Below are positions 4,767 through 7,758 of a DNA stretch of 7,758 nucleotides, one piece after another. The notes beneath the pieces are model-generated. The model had not been told where the DNA came from. It worked only from the letters and a program-made list of their open reading frames with translations, and did not search any database. The stretch spans positions 1-7,758 of the forward strand of contig CAKRTY010000069.1 in NCBI GenBank assembly GCA_934402125.1. The letters run 5' to 3'. Each line of letters opens with the position of its first letter. Position 1 is the first letter of the stretch. The position numbers were made by a program, and so were the translations under genes. The stretch comes from an uncultured Anaerosacchariphilus sp. (GTDB lineage: Bacteria > Bacillota > Clostridia > Lachnospirales > Lachnospiraceae).

Positions 4767-6032
4767 ATGAGAATGATGCTGACAGGCGCAGGCGCCGTAG
4801 GAGAATGTATTTTAAAAATGCTGGAGAAGCGGGATCCCAAAGGAGAGTGGCTTTCCTATGTGCTGCTGGCGGATTTTGATTTAAAGCGGGCGGATGAGGT
4901 AAAGAGCCATCTGGAACAGGAGCGGAAATACCGGGAAGGAACGCAGTATGAGACGGCGCAGGTGGACGCCAGAGACCGGGAAGCGCTGACGGCGCTTATG
5001 CGGGAGCACCGGATTGATTTTGTGATGGACGCGGCCTCTCCCTTTGTGAGCAATTTTATATTTGACGCAGCCTTTGAGGCGGGAGCCGATTACGCCAGCA
5101 TGGGAACCTGGTCGGTGCCGAAGGATCACCCGGAATTCGGAAAGGGCTTTGAGGGGGCTTACCTGGAGCCCATGACCAAGTACAATTTTGACCGGCACGA
5201 GGCCTGGAAGGAAAAGGGACAGATGGCCTGTATCTGTCTGGGCATCGATCCGGGCGTGGTAAATGTATTTGCCAAATACGCGGCAGAATACCTGTTTGAC
5301 GAGCTGTTGGAGGTGCATGTGAAGGACGGCGGCAATCTGACGCCGCCGGAGAGCGAGAAGGACGAGATCATCTTTGGCTTCAATGTATGGACGGTGCTGG
5401 ACGAGGTCATGAATCCCAACGCGGAATGGAGCCGGGAGGGCGGCTTCCTCATCGAGGACGCCTTTGCGGGAGAGGAAGACTTCCGGATGCCGGAGCCCTT
5501 CGGCGTCAACCATCTGGTGAAGGTGGAGCACGAGGAAGTAGTCACCATGCCACGGTATCTGGAAAAATATGGATTACAGAAGGCCAGCTTCAAGATTGCC
5601 CTGGACGATAACCTGTTGAACGCTCTGAAGGTCCTGGATAAGCTGGGACTCCGGAATATCCATCCGGTCCAGGTGGGAGATGTGAAGGTGGTGCCCCGGG
5701 ATGTGGTAGCGGCCTGCGCGCCCCAGCCCAAGGATATCGGAGAGGACATGACAGGCGGTATGTGCGTGGGCGTGGACTGTATCGGTATCAAGGACGGAGA
5801 GAAGAAAGAATATTTTATCTATCAGCCCTTTGACAATCAGGAAGCGCTGCGGGGCTTCGGATTGCAGGCAGTGGTAGCCCAGACTGGGTTCGGGGCGGCT
5901 CTGGCCATCGAGCTTATGGGCCGGGGAATCTGGAAGGAGGCCGGCGTATTCTCACCGGAGTACTTCCCCTCCCGTCCCTACATGGATCTGATGGAGGAGG
6001 CAGGACTGACCTATCAGATCCAGGAACGCTAA
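4767..6032 (+). CDS. Saccharopine dehydrogenase-family oxidoreductase (LYS9-like)
   Basis: A 421-residue NAD(P)-dependent oxidoreductase of the saccharopine dehydrogenase/carboxynorspermidine synthase superfamily, of usual length. The N-terminal Rossmann fold shows GAGAVG (7-12), an acidic end of strand 2 (ADFD, 35-38), VDARD (66-70) and DAASP (88-92). GIDPGV (159-164) is the superfamily's conserved turn into the catalytic domain, and QTGFGAALA (372-380) lies in the returning C-terminal helix. Family members form or cleave a secondary amine between two amino or keto compounds, for example saccharopine or carboxynorspermidine; the substrates here are unknown. I start at ATG 4767 because AAGGAG (4754-4759) lies 7 nt before it and the Rossmann motif follows at once. 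An in-frame ATG at 4689 would add 26 residues translated from the hairpin array. The riboswitch leader suggests expression responds to glycine or a related amine. Confidence 0.85.
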   Translation: MRMMLTGAGAVGECILKMLEKRDPKGEWLSYVLLADFDLKRADEVKSHLEQERKYREGTQYETAQVDARDREALTALMREHRIDFVMDAASPFVSNFIFDAAFEAGADYASMGTWSVPKDHPEFGKGFEGAYLEPMTKYNFDRHEAWKEKGQMACICLGIDPGVVNVFAKYAAEYLFDELLEVHVKDGGNLTPPESEKDEIIFGFNVWTVLDEVMNPNAEWSREGGFLIEDAFAGEEDFRMPEPFGVNHLVKVEHEEVVTMPRYLEKYGLQKASFKIALDDNLLNALKVLDKLGLRNIHPVQVGDVKVVPRDVVAACAPQPKDIGEDMTGGMCVGVDCIGIKDGEKKEYFIYQPFDNQEALRGFGLQAVVAQTGFGAALAIELMGRGIWKEAGVFSPEYFPSRPYMDLMEEAGLTYQIQER

Positions 6033-6050
6033 GGCGTCCGGACGGCGTGG

Positions 6051-6079
6051 TTGACGGAAAGCCGGATTCAAGGTACACT
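6051..6079 (+). promoter_or_regulatory. Possible promoter for the acetyltransferase gene
   Basis: TTGACG (6051-6056) and TACACT (6074-6079) have the ideal 17-bp spacing in the 85-bp gap after the oxidoreductase gene. A 5-bp inverted repeat GGTAC/GTACC (6072-6076 with 6084-6088) overlaps the -10 and could be an operator, or chance. The 10-bp palindrome CGTCCGGACG (6035-6044) just upstream has no T-run and is not a terminator by itself. Confidence 0.5.
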
Positions 6080-6117
6080 GTAAGTACCAATGCGTAATAA
6101 GGAGAAGAAGATTTACC

Positions 6118-6561
6118 ATGTTTGCACTGAAAAAAATGACAAAAGAGATGCACGATGAAGTGCTGGCGATGGTGGAGGAGTTTTATCACAGCGATGCCGT
6201 CTGCCACCCGGTACCCCATGAGAAGCTGGAACAGACCTTTGCGGACGCTGTCAGCGACGATCCGATTCTGGAAGGAATTGTACTGACGGAGGACGACCGT
6301 ATCCTGGGCTTTGGCTATATTACAGAATATTACGCCTGCGAGGTGGGCGGACGCTGCCTGATGTTCGAGGAGCTTTACCTGAAGGAGGAGACCCGGGGAA
6401 AGGGCTACGGCACCCGCTTTTTCGAGGAAGTTATGAAATCAAAGCCCCAGGTACGCCGGTTCCGTCTGGAGGTTACCCGCAGCAATGAGAAGGCAGTGCG
6501 CCTGTATGAGCGCCTGGGCTTTGCGTTCCTGACATACGATCAGATGATACTGGATCGATAA
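6118..6561 (+). CDS. GNAT-family N-acetyltransferase
   Basis: A compact 147-residue single-domain GNAT enzyme that transfers an acetyl group from acetyl-CoA to an amine of unknown identity. The acetyl-CoA pyrophosphate-binding loop is RGKGYG (93-98), preceded by the strand FEELYLKEE (83-91). Motif B is NEKAVRLYERLGF (123-135), with Tyr130 in the position of the usual general acid. GFGYI (64-68) is the preceding core strand. AAGGAG at 6099-6104 lies 13 nt before the ATG, longer than for its neighbours, but no better in-frame start is seen. The membrane protein gene starts 12 bp after its stop, so the two are probably cotranscribed. Acceptors in this family range from antibiotics and polyamines to protein N-termini, and nothing here selects one. 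Confidence 0.9.
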   Translation: MFALKKMTKEMHDEVLAMVEEFYHSDAVCHPVPHEKLEQTFADAVSDDPILEGIVLTEDDRILGFGYITEYYACEVGGRCLMFEELYLKEETRGKGYGTRFFEEVMKSKPQVRRFRLEVTRSNEKAVRLYERLGFAFLTYDQMILDR

Positions 6562-6573
6562 GGAGAGACTTTC

Positions 6574-7758
6574 ATGAATTTCCGGAAAAATCTAACAACT
6601 GGAAAAAGGGAGCTGTGCTTCTTTCTGATCCTGGTGCTTCTGGGAGCAGGAAAGCAGTTCCTGGTTTACAATCTGCCGATCATGGCGGTGCCCAAAGGCA
6701 TCCATGACGACTGGATTATGGTACATATGGCAGACGCCCTGCGAAACGGACAGTGGCTGGGAGAATACAACGACCTGACGCTGACCAAGGGAATGTTTTT
6801 CCCGCTTTATCTGGCGGTAATCAATTTCCTGCACCTGTCTTATCTGAATGTGACGGCGCTTTTGTATACCGTCAGCTGCATGCTTTTTGTGTATGCCCTG
6901 CGGCCGCTTCTGAAGAAAGATTGGGCGTGTCTTGTGCTGTATCTGGCGCTTCTGTGGAACCCGGTATCCTATTCGGTGCAGGCCTTTCAGAGAGTGTACC
7001 GCAACAGCATTTCCTATATCCAGGTGCTGCTGATTTTCGGAGGACTGCTGGCTCTGTGGCTGCGCCGGAGAGAACCGGTGCGAAAGCAGCTTCTGTGGCT
7101 TCTGACTGCGGCGGCAGGCATGGTTTCATTTTTTTATACCAGAGAGGATGCCATCTGGGTGGAGCCTTTCCTGCTGGTGTTCCTGCTGGTTTACCTGGGA
7201 AATATGTTCTTCCTCTGGCGTAAGGAACACGCCAAAGTATACGCGGTGAAGGCCGTGCTGGTGCTTCTGCCCTTCCTCTGTGTCTGGGGAGCGGGACAGC
7301 TGATAGCCCAGGAGAATTATAATCATTATAATATTCGTCTGACCAATGAGCTGCAAAAAGGCGGCTTTGCGGAAATGTATAAAAGCATGATGGCGGTGAA
7401 GCCGGAGGAGGATATTCCGGGCGTTACCATGACCCGGGAAAAAGTGGCACGTATGTGCGACGAGTGTCCTACCTTAAAGGAGCTGGAGCCTTATATCCAC
7501 AGCAGCCGTCTCTACTGGGCCGGATCTGAGGAAAATGAAAAGGACTGGGAGGTACGGGACGGCTGGGTCTTCTGGATCTTCCGTACGGCCCTTATGCAGG
7601 CAGGCTATTATACTGACGGCGAGACCGTCAATCAGGTGTGCCTGCAGATTCACGACGAGCTGGAAACAGCCATGGACGAGGGCAGGCTGGAGAGACAGGC
7701 GACCATGCCATCCACCTATATGTCGCCCTGGCGGGAAGGGTATCTGGGAGATCTGTTC
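6574..7758 (+). CDS. Multi-pass membrane protein, possible GT-C-type glycosyltransferase (partial, 3' end outside window)
   Basis: An open frame of 395 codons runs from ATG 6574 to the window edge without a stop; AAGGAG at 6560-6565, 8 nt upstream, supports the start. Hydrophobic segments suggest about eight membrane helices, near residues 13-35, 73-88, 92-112, 117-137, 145-163, 172-188, 196-215 and 224-246, followed by a hydrophilic region from about 247 that should be a soluble domain. The loop after the first helix has an acidic pair Asp45-Asp46 followed by ALRNGQWLGEY (55-65) and TKGMFFPLYLA (71-81); TRED (189-192) comes later. An acidic pair in the first outer loop and this spacing recall GT-C enzymes that use lipid-linked sugars, such as the ArnT/PMT group. 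This is pattern resemblance only. A role in cell-envelope polysaccharide or protein glycosylation would be the inference. Otherwise it is an uncharacterised membrane protein. Confidence 0.8.
   Translation, partial: MNFRKNLTTGKRELCFFLILVLLGAGKQFLVYNLPIMAVPKGIHDDWIMVHMADALRNGQWLGEYNDLTLTKGMFFPLYLAVINFLHLSYLNVTALLYTVSCMLFVYALRPLLKKDWACLVLYLALLWNPVSYSVQAFQRVYRNSISYIQVLLIFGGLLALWLRRREPVRKQLLWLLTAAAGMVSFFYTREDAIWVEPFLLVFLLVYLGNMFFLWRKEHAKVYAVKAVLVLLPFLCVWGAGQLIAQENYNHYNIRLTNELQKGGFAEMYKSMMAVKPEEDIPGVTMTREKVARMCDECPTLKELEPYIHSSRLYWAGSEENEKDWEVRDGWVFWIFRTALMQAGYYTDGETVNQVCLQIHDELETAMDEGRLERQATMPSTYMSPWREGYLGDLF

Noticed and set aside
6035..6044. CGTCCGGACG palindrome as a terminator of the oxidoreductase gene
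   Set aside because: The stem would be only 5 bp without a proper loop, and no T-run follows. It may be chance or a regulator site.

Overview
The window looks like a chromosomal stretch from an anaerobic gut Firmicute, most likely a Lachnospiraceae/Clostridia member. This is inferred from strong AGGAG-type ribosome binding sites about 8 nt before most starts, moderate GC content with frequent GGA/AGA/GAG codons, dense same-strand packing, and the types of gene present. Every gene seen is on the + strand. No tRNA, rRNA, CRISPR array or transposase gene is visible.

Positions 2-4330 form a sugar-catabolic operon. The C-terminal tail of an unidentified gene is followed by a PfkB-family sugar kinase, a DUF4432-type aldose-epimerase-like protein, a cupin D-lyxose ketol-isomerase and a xylulokinase (xylB). 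Gaps are 14-49 bp, each with its own ribosome binding site and no terminator. The core chemistry is clear: D-lyxose to D-xylulose, then D-xylulose 5-phosphate, which enters the pentose phosphate pathway. The epimerase-like protein may supply the correct sugar anomer. The PfkB kinase is not needed for that route, so a second substrate is likely.

Positions 4331-4766 are a 436-bp regulatory leader and the most interesting part of the window. It holds, in order, a good sigma-A-type promoter (TTGCAT, 17 bp, extended TATACT), a glycine-riboswitch-like RNA with one near-canonical aptamer and a shortened, degenerate second domain, an intrinsic terminator whose 5' arm overlaps the closing helix of that second domain, and a 156-bp run of six consecutive hairpins ending on the next gene's ribosome binding site. 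The controlled gene is a saccharopine-dehydrogenase-family oxidoreductase (4767-6032), not the glycine cleavage genes or amino-acid transporter usually found under glycine riboswitches.

Positions 6033-7758 carry a possible promoter, a GNAT-family N-acetyltransferase, and a multi-pass membrane protein resembling GT-C glycosyltransferases. The last runs off the window end.
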